Source: Sulfitobacter sp. S223
GTDB taxonomy: Bacteria; Pseudomonadota; Alphaproteobacteria; Rhodobacterales; Rhodobacteraceae
DNA length: 64,000 nt
Direction of reading: 5' to 3'
Assembly: GCF_025143825.1 (NCBI RefSeq)
Contig: NZ_CP083560.1
Span: forward strand, 2,914,001-2,978,000
Below, one piece after another: positions 17,689-27,137 of this stretch. Under the pieces are notes generated by a model. The model did no database searches. It saw only the letters and a list, made by a program, of their open reading frames with translations, and was not told the DNA's origin. Each line of letters begins with the position of its first letter. Positions within the stretch are counted from its first letter, which is position 1. Both the position numbers and the translations under genes were made by a program.

Positions 17689-18159
17689 CTAGCGCTCCTG
17701 ATCCACTGGTACGGTGATCTCTATTTCACCGGCCTTCTCAAAGACCAATGTGACAGGCACCAACTGCCCTTGCTCCAGCGGGGCTTCCAGCCCTGTGAAC
17801 ATCAGGTGATCGCCGCCACGGACAAAGCTGTGGGAAGACCCTTTGGCCAGAGGTACACCCCCCTCAATCGGGCCCATGCGCATCACGCCATTGGCGTCCT
17901 GTGTGTGGCTGTGAAGCTCTACGCGACCTGACAGGGCCGACCGCACAGCGATCAGGCGGTCATCACTGCCTGTCTCATTGCGCAGCACCAGAAATGCCGC
18001 CGCAGAGGTCGAGGTGGGAAGGCTGCTGCGCAAATAGGGCTGCTCCACCACGAACGCAGTTTTGTCGAGCGGGGACATCTTTACCGAAACCACTGCCATG
18101 ACGACCGCGGCCAGTGCGAAGGCGACGACAATTCCCATCGCTGCTTTTGGTTTTTTCAT
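17689..18159 (-). CDS. PCu(A)C-type periplasmic copper chaperone
   Basis: A 156-residue protein with an N-terminal membrane anchor/signal (residues about 8-28) and a cupredoxin-like PCu(A)C domain. Copper ligands are recognisable: His and Met in ELHSHTQDANGVMRM and in GGDHLMF (H-M pairs). Known: these proteins deliver Cu(I) to the CuA site of cytochrome oxidase. It is convergent with cobB. Confidence 0.9.
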   Translation of the reverse strand: MKKPKAAMGIVVAFALAAVVMAVVSVKMSPLDKTAFVVEQPYLRSSLPTSTSAAAFLVLRNETGSDDRLIAVRSALSGRVELHSHTQDANGVMRMGPIEGGVPLAKGSSHSFVRGGDHLMFTGLEAPLEQGQLVPVTLVFEKAGEIEITVPVDQER

Positions 18160-18218
18160 GAAAAATCCTCCTGCTGGTCCGCATCTGACTGCACGGTTTC
18201 GTCGCCCGAAAATGAAAA

Positions 18219-18248
18219 CGACCCCGGCCTGTAATCAGGACGGGGTCG
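18219..18248 (-). terminator. Rho-independent terminator of rpmB
   Basis: An 8-bp stem CGACCCCG/CGGGGTCG with an inner CCTG/CAGG extension, followed on the minus strand by TTTTCATTTTC. It lies 24 bp past the rpmB stop. Confidence 0.8.
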
Positions 18249-18272
18249 CTTCCGAAAAGACGTTATCGCGAC

Positions 18273-18572
18273 TTAGGAAAGTGCGTCAGCTGTTGTGCTG
18301 GACTTTGCGATCGCTTTTTTGATCTTCAACGCGTTGTCGGACAGTTCAGTGTCCTTGGCTTTCGCCAGAAACTTGTCCAGACCGCCGCGGTGATCCACGC
18401 TGCGCAGGGCAGCTGCGGAGATACGCAGTTTGAAACCACGACCGAGCGATTCGGACTGAAGCGTGGTGTCGTTCAGGTTTGGCAGGAACCGGCGACGGGT
18501 GCGGTTCTTGGCGTGGGATACGTTGTTGCCCGACATCGGGCCTTTTCCGGTCAATTCGCAACGGCGCGACAT
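18273..18572 (-). CDS. rpmB: 50S ribosomal protein L28
   Basis: A 99-residue L28: [20 protein letters not shown] start, the [11 protein letters not shown] core and an alphaproteobacterial C-terminal extension ([11 protein letters not shown]). Start ATG 18572 is chosen at the conserved [10 protein letters not shown]; an extension to 18593 is not conserved in the family. Single gene with its own terminator. Confidence 0.98.
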   Translation of the reverse strand: MSRRCELTGKGPMSGNNVSHAKNRTRRRFLPNLNDTTLQSESLGRGFKLRISAAALRSVDHRGGLDKFLAKAKDTELSDNALKIKKAIAKSSTTADALS

Positions 18573-18710
18573 GGGTTCATCCTCTTGGTTCAACGCGGTG
18601 CTCTGACTTTGGCACCACAGCTAAGCAGGCCGCACCACCGGCGACCGTTAAATTGGTTCGCAGGCTTTAGGGGGAATCGCGCGGTAGGTCAACCCGCTGG
18701 CGTGGCTTTA

Positions 18711-19688
18711 TCAGCCATCACTGCGCAATTCACGAACAAACGCAGCGGCAGCGGCTGCAGGCTCTTGCGCGCCATCCGCCACAGCGTCGCTGAGCACAGC
18801 GAGAGCCTTGCGGGCGTGCGGCGTTTCAAGCTGCGCAAGAAGGGCTGTTTTGACCGCATCCTCAAACCAGTAGCGCGCCTGTGTGGCCCGTGTTTGTTCC
18901 CAAAACCCATTCTCACGCCGCCATTCTGTCAGGCGTTGCATCGCCTCCCACACCTCGGGCAGTCCACGCTGCTCCAGCGCGGAAACAGTCATGGCGCATG
19001 GATAGCCTTCGGGGTCTTGCGGGCGCTTGCGCATCAGGCGCAGCGCACCGGCATAGTCCGCTTGGGTACGGATCGCGGTGGGCTTTAGATCGCCATCTGC
19101 CTTGTTGATGACGATGATGTCAGCCATTTCCATGATGCCGCGCTTGACCCCTTGCAGTTCATCGCCCCCTGCTGGCGCAAGCAGCAGCAAAAACAGGTCA
19201 GACATCTGCGCGACCACAGTCTCTGACTGGCCAACGCCAACGGTCTCAATCAACACAACGTCAAAGCCTGCCGCCTCACACAGGGCAACCGCCTCGCGCG
19301 TGCGCCGCGCGACACCGCCCAAGTGTGTCTGACTGGGGCTGGGGCGGATAAAGGCCATGGGATCACGGCTCAGCAGATCCATCCGTGTCTTGTCACCAAG
19401 GATCGAACCGCCAGAGCGGGACGAGCTGGGATCAACCGCCAGCACGGCCACGCGAAGCCCTTGCCCCGTGAGCATCAAGCCAAAGCTCTCGATGAAGGTC
19501 GATTTACCCACACCCGGCGTGCCCGAAAGACCAATGCGCAACGCCTCGCGATTTTGGCCAAGGGCGGCCAGCAGCGCAGTCGCCTGTTCACGGTGATCGC
19601 TGCGCCCACTTTCTACCAGCGTGATCGCCCGCGCCAATGCGCGCCGTTCGCCCGCAGCAATGCGCCGTGCCATATCAGTGATGTCCAT
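18711..19688 (-). CDS. meaB: MeaB/ArgK GTPase, methylmalonyl-CoA mutase chaperone
   Basis: A 325-residue G3E-type GTPase. Walker A GTPGVGKS, the switch/[15 protein letters not shown] segment, ETVGVGQSE (G3) and NKADGD (G4) are all visible. Known: MeaB protects and reactivates B12-dependent acyl-CoA mutases (methylmalonyl- or ethylmalonyl-CoA mutase). This fits the ccr gene at 62.7-64.0 kb, since the ethylmalonyl-CoA pathway needs both mutases. Divergent from hrpB with a 93-bp gap. Confidence 0.94.
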   Translation of the reverse strand: MDITDMARRIAAGERRALARAITLVESGRSDHREQATALLAALGQNREALRIGLSGTPGVGKSTFIESFGLMLTGQGLRVAVLAVDPSSSRSGGSILGDKTRMDLLSRDPMAFIRPSPSQTHLGGVARRTREAVALCEAAGFDVVLIETVGVGQSETVVAQMSDLFLLLLAPAGGDELQGVKRGIMEMADIIVINKADGDLKPTAIRTQADYAGALRLMRKRPQDPEGYPCAMTVSALEQRGLPEVWEAMQRLTEWRRENGFWEQTRATQARYWFEDAVKTALLAQLETPHARKALAVLSDAVADGAQEPAAAAAAFVRELRSDG

Positions 19689-19781
19689 GCGAAGTCCCCG
19701 CGGTTGTTCCAGCGTTTTTCACGTGATGCTGCGCGAATGTCCAGCCTTGCCCCACCGCGCGCCAAGCCTGATAAGGAGCCC

Positions 19782-22205
19782 ATGCAAAAACTTCTGCCCA
19801 TAGATGACGTGATGCCCGCAGTTCTGGACGCTCTGCGCGACCATGGCCGCCTTGTTTTGCAAGCCCCCCCCGGCGCGGGTAAAACCACCCGTGTGCCGCT
19901 GGCAATGCTTGAGGCAGACCTGATCAAAGGCCGCATCCTGATGTTGGAACCACGCCGTCTTGCCGCGCGTGCAGCAGCCGAACGGATGGCGCAAACCTTG
20001 GGCGAAGACGTGGGTCAGACAGTGGGCTACCGCGTGCGCGGCGCCTCTGCCATCTCTAAGGTCACACAGATCGAGGTCGTGACCGAAGGCATCCTGACGC
20101 GCATGATTCAGGACAATGCCGAATTGTCCGGCATCGGCGCGGTGATCTTTGACGAATTTCACGAACGTTCGCTTAATGCCGATCTGGGGCTGGCCCTGTG
20201 CCTTGAGATCGCAGGCGCGCTGCGGGCTGATCTAATGCTTGTAGCAATGTCGGCCACACTGGATGCCGGCCCGGTCGCCACGCTGATGGAGGCGCCGATT
20301 GTCACCTCCGAGGGCCGAAGTTTTCCTGTCACGCCTCATTGGCTGGATAAGCCGCAGGCCAAAAATGTCCGATATGAACAGGCCGTCGCCGATCTGGTCT
20401 TGCATGCAATGATGCAGGCCGAAGGCTCTGCACTGGTGTTTCTACCCGGCGAAGGCGAGATCAGGCGCGTTGAAGGCCTGCTGTCACGTCATGTGCCTGC
20501 GGATTGCACGATAGCCCCCCTTTTTGGTGCGATGGATTTCAAGGCCCAGCGCGCCGCCATCAATCCGGCCCCGTCTGGGCGCAAAATCGTCCTTGCCACA
20601 TCTATCGCTGAAACGTCGCTGACCATCGAAGGCATTCGCATCGTGGTGGACGGTGGGCGCGCACGGCGGGCCGAATTTGACCCGTCCTCGGGGATGTCGC
20701 GGCTCGTCACTACGCGCATCACGCAGGCCGAGGCAACCCAGCGCGCAGGCCGCGCGGGCCGGATGAGCGCTGGTGAAGCCTTCAAGCTATGGACCCGAGG
20801 CGAAGACGGCGCATTGGCCGCTTACCCGCCCGCCGAAATCGAAAGCGGTGATCTGAGTTCGTTTGCATTGGAACTCGCGCTTTGGGGCGCGCAAGCTGAT
20901 GATCTGGCCTTCGTCACACCACCCCACGCAGGGCGGCTGCAAGAAGCCAAAGCTTTGCTTCACATGCTGGGCGCGCTTGATGCAAATGGACTGATCACGC
21001 GCCATGGTCGCAGCCTTGCGAAACTGCCCCTGCATCCGCGCCTTGCGCATATGGTGGCCCTTGGAGGACGACCTGCCGCTACACTGGCCGCAATTCTGGC
21101 AGAGCGTGACCCGTTGCGTGGTGCACCGCTGGACCTCAGCCACCGGATGCGTGCCGTCGCGGGTGAGCATACCCCCGGAGAGCTCCATCACGCTTCTCTT
21201 GCCCGCATCCGCCAAGAAGCAAAGCGCCTTACCAGAGCCACTGCTCCAAACGGACCGGAAGACATCGGTACTCTTGCAGCACTCGCCTATCCTGACCGGA
21301 TCGGGCTGCGGCGCAAAGGAGACGCTGCGCGGTTTGTGCTGTCCGGCGGCAAGGGGGCTGTGATCCCTGACGGTGATCCCTTGGCAGGAGAGCGCCTGAT
21401 TGTTGCAACCGATCTGGACGGTGATCCGCGCGAAGCCCGCATCCGGCAGGGCACACCGATATCCGAAAGCGCCCTGCGCGCAGCCTTCGCCGATCAGATT
21501 GCCTGGCATGACCATTGCACATGGTCACGCCGCGAAGGACGGGTCGAGACACGGCGACAAGAACGCTTTGGCGCTTTGGTTCTGGATGACCGTACATGGG
21601 CGGATGCCCCGCAGGAAAGCATCGCGCAAGCAATGCTTGAAGGAATAGCACAGCTGGGCCTGCGGCCGGATGCAGCGGCCGCACGGTTCCTGCGCCGCGC
21701 CGCGCTGATGGCAGATCAACCCGATTTCCCCGACTTCTCCGAAGCGCACCTTATGGCGACCCTTGAAGAGTGGTTGCTACCCCATCTTGGCGCAACCCGT
21801 AGCACAGCAGACTGGAAGCGGTTTGATCTTCTGCCAGCCCTGCGTGCGCGACTGGACTGGGACCAGCAACAACAGCTTGACCGTCTGGCACCGCCCCATT
21901 TCGAAACGCCGCTTGGTCGGCGCATTGCCATCGACTATGACGGAGAGACGCCACAGATCGCTGTGCGTCTGCAAGAGATGTTTGGCGTAACACGCCACCC
22001 CAGCGTTGCGGGGCAACCGCTTCAGGTGACGCTTCTGTCACCCGCCCAGCGCCCTGTTCAGGTGACGATGGACCTGCCCGGCTTTTGGGACGGATCATAT
22101 GCAGACGTGCGCAAAGACATGCGCGCACGATATCCGCGCCACCCATGGCCCGAAGATCCCCGCGCAGCCGACCCCACATTGCGCGCCAAACCGCGCGGCA
22201 CCTAG
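19782..22205 (+). CDS. hrpB: ATP-dependent helicase HrpB
   Basis: An 807-residue DEAH/RHA-type helicase. Walker A is APPGAGKTT (about 28-36), motif II DEFHERS (about 122), motif III SATLD, and motif VI QRAGRAGR. The C-terminal HrpB domain (RQERFGALVLDDRTW) is complete. AAGGAG 5 nt before ATG 19782 fixes the start; the frame is open much further upstream but that part overlaps meaB on the other strand. Role: RNA helicase of uncertain target, non-essential in model bacteria. Confidence 0.94.
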   Translation: MQKLLPIDDVMPAVLDALRDHGRLVLQAPPGAGKTTRVPLAMLEADLIKGRILMLEPRRLAARAAAERMAQTLGEDVGQTVGYRVRGASAISKVTQIEVVTEGILTRMIQDNAELSGIGAVIFDEFHERSLNADLGLALCLEIAGALRADLMLVAMSATLDAGPVATLMEAPIVTSEGRSFPVTPHWLDKPQAKNVRYEQAVADLVLHAMMQAEGSALVFLPGEGEIRRVEGLLSRHVPADCTIAPLFGAMDFKAQRAAINPAPSGRKIVLATSIAETSLTIEGIRIVVDGGRARRAEFDPSSGMSRLVTTRITQAEATQRAGRAGRMSAGEAFKLWTRGEDGALAAYPPAEIESGDLSSFALELALWGAQADDLAFVTPPHAGRLQEAKALLHMLGALDANGLITRHGRSLAKLPLHPRLAHMVALGGRPAATLAAILAERDPLRGAPLDLSHRMRAVAGEHTPGELHHASLARIRQEAKRLTRATAPNGPEDIGTLAALAYPDRIGLRRKGDAARFVLSGGKGAVIPDGDPLAGERLIVATDLDGDPREARIRQGTPISESALRAAFADQIAWHDHCTWSRREGRVETRRQERFGALVLDDRTWADAPQESIAQAMLEGIAQLGLRPDAAAARFLRRAALMADQPDFPDFSEAHLMATLEEWLLPHLGATRSTADWKRFDLLPALRARLDWDQQQQLDRLAPPHFETPLGRRIAIDYDGETPQIAVRLQEMFGVTRHPSVAGQPLQVTLLSPAQRPVQVTMDLPGFWDGSYADVRKDMRARYPRHPWPEDPRAADPTLRAKPRGT

Positions 22206-22206
22206 G

Positions 22207-23628
22207 TTATTTCAGGTCAGGCCAGACGGCGTTGAACTTACCGTCCTTGTCTGTGCGTTCAAACCCGTGCGCCCCGAAGAAATCACGCTGGGCCTGAATA
22301 AGGTTCGCCGTGCCACGCCCGTGACGCATGCTATCATACCAAGCCAGCCCAGCCGACAGCGACGGAAGCGGCGTGCCCAACGCGGCACCCGCCGCAACCG
22401 TGCGCCGCAATGCAGGAACAGCATCAGCCAGCTTCGCGGAAATCGCCGGTGCAAGGATCAAATGATCATGCGGCAGTGCGCCACGGAACGCTTGGGCGAA
22501 ATCGTCCAGCAACGCAGAGCGGATGATGCATCCCGCGCGCCAAATCTCGGAGATACGTGTAAAATCAAGGGACCAGTCGAATTCATCGGACGCGGCCGCC
22601 AGCAAGCGAAAGCCCTGCGCATGGGCAAGGATACGCGCGGCCAGCAACGCATCTGCAAGATCATCTGCCGTGGGCACATCCGAGTCTATCAATCCCGCCG
22701 TCAGCAGCGGCTGCGCTGCCTGCCGTGCCGTTTTTTCGGATGACCAACCGCGTGCGCCTACGGCTGCTTCGATGGCATTGGCGGATTGCCCCAGCTTCAG
22801 CGCCTCAATCACAGTCCAGCGTCCGGTGCCCTTCTGACCTGCGCGATCCTTAATCATATCGACCATGGGCTGGCCTGTTTCCGGGTCCGTCGCCTGTAGG
22901 GCAGCCGCAGTAACCTCAATCAGATAGGAAGCAAGCGGACCGTCCTGCCAGTTTTCAAACAGTTGTCCGATGCGCGGCGCGGTCCATCCGGCACCATCAC
23001 GCAGAATGCCGTAGACCTCGGCAATCATCTGCATATCCGCGTATTCAATGCCGTTGTGAACAGTTTTGACAAAATGCCCCGCCCCGTCGGACCCCAGATG
23101 CGCCACACACGGGTTGCCGTCAAATCGCGCGGCAATCGCTTCGGCCATTGGTTTAAGCTGTGCCCAACTATGATCCGTCCCGCCGACCATCATCGAGGGA
23201 CCGTGCCGCGCGCCCTTTTCACCACCCGAGACACCCATACCGACAAAATGCTTTCCAGTACCGCTGAGTAGATCGAACCGGCGGCGGGTGTCGTGGAAAT
23301 CCGCGTTTCCGCCGTCAATGATCGTATCGCCCTCATCCAGTAGCGGCAGCACAGTTTCGATCATCGCATCCATCGGAGCACCGGAAGGGATCATGAACAG
23401 GATCGTTCGGGGAGTTTTGAGCGAAGCCACGAATTCAGGCAGGGTTTGCGCGGGCACAATGGCGGATGAAAGCGGCCCCGCTTCTTCGACAAAAGGGGCG
23501 ATCCAATCCGTCTCTCGGTTGGTGACAGCAACGCGAAATCCCTTGTCTGCAAAGTTCAGCGCCAGCGCGCTGCCCATTGTCCCCAAGCCGTATACGCCAA
23601 TATCCGCTTTGGCTTGTGTCATTGGCAC
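22207..23628 (-). CDS. gnd: 6-phosphogluconate dehydrogenase, decarboxylating
   Basis: A 473-residue enzyme of the oxidative pentose phosphate pathway. The N-terminal Rossmann motif GVYGLGTMGSALALN, the active-site region GVSGGEKGARHGPSMM, the lysine in HFVKTVHNGIEYADMQ, and the C-terminal domain DRAGQKGTGRW are all present. Full length for the family. An alternative start at MTQAKA lies 6 nt downstream. It is separated by 82 bp from the upstream reductase gene. Confidence 0.96.
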   Translation of the reverse strand: MPMTQAKADIGVYGLGTMGSALALNFADKGFRVAVTNRETDWIAPFVEEAGPLSSAIVPAQTLPEFVASLKTPRTILFMIPSGAPMDAMIETVLPLLDEGDTIIDGGNADFHDTRRRFDLLSGTGKHFVGMGVSGGEKGARHGPSMMVGGTDHSWAQLKPMAEAIAARFDGNPCVAHLGSDGAGHFVKTVHNGIEYADMQMIAEVYGILRDGAGWTAPRIGQLFENWQDGPLASYLIEVTAAALQATDPETGQPMVDMIKDRAGQKGTGRWTVIEALKLGQSANAIEAAVGARGWSSEKTARQAAQPLLTAGLIDSDVPTADDLADALLAARILAHAQGFRLLAAASDEFDWSLDFTRISEIWRAGCIIRSALLDDFAQAFRGALPHDHLILAPAISAKLADAVPALRRTVAAGAALGTPLPSLSAGLAWYDSMRHGRGTANLIQAQRDFFGAHGFERTDKDGKFNAVWPDLK

Positions 23629-23710
23629 GCTCCTGAAAATTCAAAACTTGCTCAAAGGGTCGTCGTTTTGGCCCCGCTGTGCAAGTCAAAGGCACAAGGT
23701 GTTTTTAGGG

Positions 23711-24727
23711 TCAGCATTTGAATTTGCGCAGTTGCTCGGGCGTAAAACCGGTCTTGCCGCCCTGCTCTGCGGCCTTCACCGCCGCATGTATCGATGAGTT
23801 CAGCGGCGTGGGGACTGATTTTGCACGCCCCATTTCGATAATACGGCCCTGAAGCGCATCAACTTCGGTGATCCGCCCCGCCTCAAGATCATGCGCCATC
23901 GAGGTGCGGGCCTGGGGATCGATTGTCAGCATCTTTGCCGCCACACGCCTGAACAGGGGTGTGGGCAACCGTAGAACATGCGGCACCAGCCCCACAGGCA
24001 CCGGCGTTGTCGGGCGAATGGGACAGTCATGGGCACACAGCACCCGCAGCGCTTCTGCCATCTGGTCAGCCATTAAACGGCGCCACGGGCGGCTTAGTAG
24101 TTGGCTATGCAGACTCAGTCCCGACAGCGCGTTCGGCGCATTGTTGAGGTTAAGCAGGAACTTCCCCCACTGCACCGCTTCGATCTCTTGGGTTTGGGTG
24201 ACGACCAGACCTTCAACGCTCATCGTTGCATCCAAAGCGCCCGGACCAGCAGCAATCACGATATCGCCACTGGTGGCGCGGTGATAATGCCCTGACGCAA
24301 TGGGGACTACGTTGAATGGCACCATGCCCGCACGAACATCATGGGATGGAAGTGCCGCGCTCAGCGTTTCTGCGTGGCCCATTCCGTTTTGCAGGCTCAC
24401 GATCACCGCATGCGGCGGCGCGTGTGCTGCAATCTGGCCTGCGACCTCTGGCGTTGCAGCCGATTTGACGCAAACAAGGATCAGATCAGCCTGTGAGATG
24501 ATCTCGGGATTTTCGTGCAGGTCAAGCGCCTCTGGCGACAGTGACACGCCCAAGCCCGAATAGTCACTTAGTCGCAGACCATTCAAACGGAGCTGATCCA
24601 GCACGCGTGGACGGCCCAGAAAGCTGACCTGATGGCCCGCATGGGCCAACATGCCACCGACATAACAGCCGATGGCACCAGCCCCCGCAATCACAATGTG
24701 GGGGCCAGTAGTCGCTTTACTTTTCAA
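23711..24727 (-). CDS. 2-dehydropantoate 2-reductase-like (ApbA/PanE family)
   Basis: A 338-residue NAD(P)-dependent reductase: [18 protein letters not shown] nucleotide motif at 16-33, [19 protein letters not shown] and the catalytic-domain lysine in [16 protein letters not shown], then an ApbA C-terminal domain. PanE proper makes pantoate for coenzyme A, but many paralogues act on other 2-keto acids, so the substrate is open. Its start overlaps the argF stop by 11 bp, so it belongs to the arg transcription unit. Confidence 0.85.
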   Translation of the reverse strand: MKSKATTGPHIVIAGAGAIGCYVGGMLAHAGHQVSFLGRPRVLDQLRLNGLRLSDYSGLGVSLSPEALDLHENPEIISQADLILVCVKSAATPEVAGQIAAHAPPHAVIVSLQNGMGHAETLSAALPSHDVRAGMVPFNVVPIASGHYHRATSGDIVIAAGPGALDATMSVEGLVVTQTQEIEAVQWGKFLLNLNNAPNALSGLSLHSQLLSRPWRRLMADQMAEALRVLCAHDCPIRPTTPVPVGLVPHVLRLPTPLFRRVAAKMLTIDPQARTSMAHDLEAGRITEVDALQGRIIEMGRAKSVPTPLNSSIHAAVKAAEQGGKTGFTPEQLRKFKC

Positions 24728-25622
24728 GGCACCACCGCATCACAGCTTTTTGTGCATGCAGGCGATTTTCGGCCTCGTCAAAAATAACCGAATGCGGGCC
24801 ATCCATAACAGCGCTTGTCGCTTCGTCATCGCGGTGGGCCGGCAGGCAGTGCATGAACAATGCATCCGGCTTGGCCTTGGCCATCAGCGCCTCATTGACC
24901 TGATAGCCGCGCAACTGATTGTGCCGCCGCTCACGTGCCGACTGCGGATCATGCATAGAGACCCAAGTATCGGTGACCACCAGATCAGCCCCTTTGACGG
25001 CCTCATTCGGGTCGCGCACCGAGGTGTAGAGCCCTTCAAGCGCACGCTCTGGCTCCAGTGTTTCAGGGCCGGTGAAGATCAGTTCGAAATCGAATTGCTT
25101 GGCGGCATGGGCAAAGCTGGCAAAGACGTTATTACCATCGCCGGACCAGACCACGCGTTTGCCCTTAATGGGTCCGTTATGCTCTTCGAAGGTCATGATA
25201 TCTGCCATGATCTGACACGGATGGGTGCGGTTGGTCAGGCCGTTGATCACCGGCACTGTGGCGTATTCGGCCATCTCGTGCAGGGTTTGCTCCTCGAATG
25301 TGCGGATCATGATCAGATCGACATAGCGCGACAGAACGCGGGCCGTATCGGCAATCGTCTCACCGTGGCCCAGCTGCATGTCCGCGCCGGACAGAACCAT
25401 CGTTTGCCCGCCCATTTGGCGGACGCCAACGTCAAAGGAAACCCGTGTGCGTGTCGAGGGTTTCTCAAATATCAGCGCGACCATATGATCCTTGAGCGGC
25501 TGGTCATCGTCCGGCGCGCCGCGCGGGCGTCCAATGCGGGACTGCTTCATCGCGGCTGCATTGTCGATGATGCCACGCAATTCAGTTTGCGCCGTCGTAT
25601 GGATATCTAGAAAATGTTTCAT
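24717..25622 (-). CDS. argF: Ornithine carbamoyltransferase
   Basis: A 301-residue enzyme converting ornithine and carbamoyl phosphate to citrulline. The carbamoyl phosphate motif [10 protein letters not shown] (near residue 52), HPCQIMAD, and the ornithine-binding HCLPAHR (near 260) are intact. It is the second gene of an argD-argF unit; the candidate arginine leader upstream of argD would act on both. Confidence 0.97.
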   Translation of the reverse strand: MKHFLDIHTTAQTELRGIIDNAAAMKQSRIGRPRGAPDDDQPLKDHMVALIFEKPSTRTRVSFDVGVRQMGGQTMVLSGADMQLGHGETIADTARVLSRYVDLIMIRTFEEQTLHEMAEYATVPVINGLTNRTHPCQIMADIMTFEEHNGPIKGKRVVWSGDGNNVFASFAHAAKQFDFELIFTGPETLEPERALEGLYTSVRDPNEAVKGADLVVTDTWVSMHDPQSARERRHNQLRGYQVNEALMAKAKPDALFMHCLPAHRDDEATSAVMDGPHSVIFDEAENRLHAQKAVMRWCLEK

Positions 25623-25648
25623 TTGTCAGTCTTTATTTCAGAGGTAGA

Positions 25649-25670
25649 CGCCGGAGAGGTCTCTCCGGCG
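25649..25670 (-). other. Hairpin between argD and argF
   Basis: Perfect 10-bp inverted repeat CGCCGGAGAG/CTCTCCGGCG with a 2-nt gap. There is no clear T-run on the minus strand, so it may be a processing or stability hairpin rather than a full terminator. Confidence 0.5.
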
Positions 25671-25689
25671 ATGAGATTGGAAAACTGGA

Positions 25690-26865
25690 TCAGGCCGCGC
25701 CAAGTGATCCAGCAGCACGATCAAGCCGGCTGATGGCTTCGGCGATTTCTTCGTCAGAAATATTGAGGGGCGGCAGCAGGCGCACGACGTTATCAGCCGC
25801 AGGCACTGTGATGACCTGCTCGGCATAACCTGCATTGACCACATCCGCCGGAGCAACCTTGCACTTCAGCCCCAGCATCAAACCAGATCCGCGCACACCT
25901 TCGAAGACATCCGGGTGTCCGGCAACAAGCGCTTCGAGCTTCTGGCGCATCAAACCTGCCTTGCGGTTCACCTCGGCCAGAAAGGCGGAATCGGCCACAA
26001 TATCCATCACAGCCGACCCGACAGCACAGCCTAACGGGTTTCCGCCATAGGTAGAGCCGTGGGTCCCCGCAGTCATACCACTTGCGGCATCTTCCGTGGC
26101 AAGGACCGCGCCCAGAGGAAAACCGCCTCCGATGCCCTTGGCGACCATCATGATATCCGGGGTTACACCAGCCCACTCATGGGCAAACAGCTTGCCCGTC
26201 CGACCAACGCCGCACTGTACCTCATCCAATATCATCAGAATGCCATGCTCATCACACAGATCGCGCAGCCCTTTCAGGCAGGCATCCGGCAAGGGGCGAA
26301 TGCCGCCCTCGCCTTGCACAGGCTCGACCAGAACCGCACAGGTTTTATCCGTGATGGCAGCCGTAAGGGCGTCATGATCGCCGAATTCCAGATGCACAAA
26401 TCCCGGCAGAAGCGGGCCGAAGCCCTTTGTCATCTTCTCTGAGCCAGCGGCAGCGATACCAGCAGAGGAGCGCCCGTGGAAAGAGCCCGAGAAGGTAATG
26501 ATCTCGACGCGCTCTGGCATGCCTTTGTCATAGAAATATTTGCGCGCCATCTTTACAGCCAGCTCACAACTTTCGGTGCCTGAATTGGTAAAGAACACCG
26601 TGTCAGCAAAGGTATGTTCGACCAGTTTATCCGCAAGCGCGGTTTGCTGCGGGATCTGATAGAGGTTTGAGGTATGCCAAAGCGCGCCTGCCTGCTCCGT
26701 CAAAGCGGCAACCAGCGCGGGGTTGGCATGGCCCAAAGCGTTAACCGCAATACCGGCCCCAAGGTCCAGAAAGCGTCGGCCATCTGCCTCGATCAGCCAT
26801 GCCCCCTCACCTTTGACAAAGCTAAGAGGCGCACGGGAATACGTCGGCAAGACAGAAGAAATCAT
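25690..26865 (-). CDS. argD: Acetylornithine aminotransferase
   Basis: A 391-residue class III PLP aminotransferase of arginine biosynthesis. It shows TNSGTESCELAVKMAR, the LDEVQCGVGRTGKLFAHE segment and the PLP lysine in MMVAKGIGGGFPLGA. The start matters: ATG 26874 lies 1-2 nt from the AAAGGA and is too close, whereas ATG 26865 (MISSVLPTYSRAPLSF) is properly spaced, so 26865 is used. A 186-nt 5' leader with a short Arg-rich ORF precedes it. Confidence 0.96.
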   Translation of the reverse strand: MISSVLPTYSRAPLSFVKGEGAWLIEADGRRFLDLGAGIAVNALGHANPALVAALTEQAGALWHTSNLYQIPQQTALADKLVEHTFADTVFFTNSGTESCELAVKMARKYFYDKGMPERVEIITFSGSFHGRSSAGIAAAGSEKMTKGFGPLLPGFVHLEFGDHDALTAAITDKTCAVLVEPVQGEGGIRPLPDACLKGLRDLCDEHGILMILDEVQCGVGRTGKLFAHEWAGVTPDIMMVAKGIGGGFPLGAVLATEDAASGMTAGTHGSTYGGNPLGCAVGSAVMDIVADSAFLAEVNRKAGLMRQKLEALVAGHPDVFEGVRGSGLMLGLKCKVAPADVVNAGYAEQVITVPAADNVVRLLPPLNISDEEIAEAISRLDRAAGSLGAA

Positions 26866-26945
26866 CTGGGTCATCCTTTCAAGGGGCAAGCCGCAAAAGC
26901 ACAAAAGGCCATGGGTGGTGCGGCGGGTCAAGGGAATTTGGGGAA

Positions 26946-26992
26946 GATGCGCATGCGACGCATCCAGTCACGACCCCGCAGAAGGCGCGGGG
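26946..26992 (-). promoter_or_regulatory. Candidate attenuator structures in the argD leader
   Basis: Between the leader ORF and argD the minus-strand RNA can form CCCCGC/GCGGGG (26992-26987 with 26979-26974) and GATGCG/CGCATC (26964-26959 with 26951-26946). The sequence GCGTCG at 26961-26956 is complementary to CGACGC in the Arg codons of the leader ORF, so a codon-run-dependent alternative pairing exists. There is no classical U-run. The mechanism is inferred. Confidence 0.4.
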
Positions 26993-27006
26993 AAAGAAGC
27001 AATAGA

Positions 27007-27051
27007 TCAGCTACGGCGTCGTCGGGACAGGATATCAGTTTGCATGTTCAT
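27007..27051 (-). CDS. Putative 14-residue arginine leader peptide of argD
   Basis: The peptide reads MNMQTDILSRRRRS, with four consecutive Arg codons (CGA CGA CGC CGT, 27024-27013), and ends 141 nt upstream of argD. No Shine-Dalgarno is seen. However, a promoter-like TTGCAA (27085-27080), a 16-bp spacer and TATGCA (27063-27058) place the predicted +1 on the A of the ATG, i.e. a leaderless mRNA, as reported for trpL leaders in alphaproteobacteria. Inferred role: ribosome stalling at Arg codons when arginyl-tRNA is low. A chance Arg run in GC-rich DNA is the main alternative. Confidence 0.45.
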   Translation of the reverse strand: MNMQTDILSRRRRS

Positions 27052-27057
27052 AAGCGA

Positions 27058-27085
27058 TGCATAGCGGGTTTGCGCACCTTTGCAA
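27058..27085 (-). promoter_or_regulatory. Putative argD promoter
   Basis: TTGCAA at 27080-27085 (4 of 6 to TTGACA) and TATGCA at 27058-27063 (3 of 6 to TATAAT), 16-bp spacer, predicted start at 27051. The elements are weak. Confidence 0.4.
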
Positions 27086-27137
27086 CAGTTTGTGCAATCC
27101 ACTTGTGAGATGGTGACATCCGCGCCATAGAAACGCC

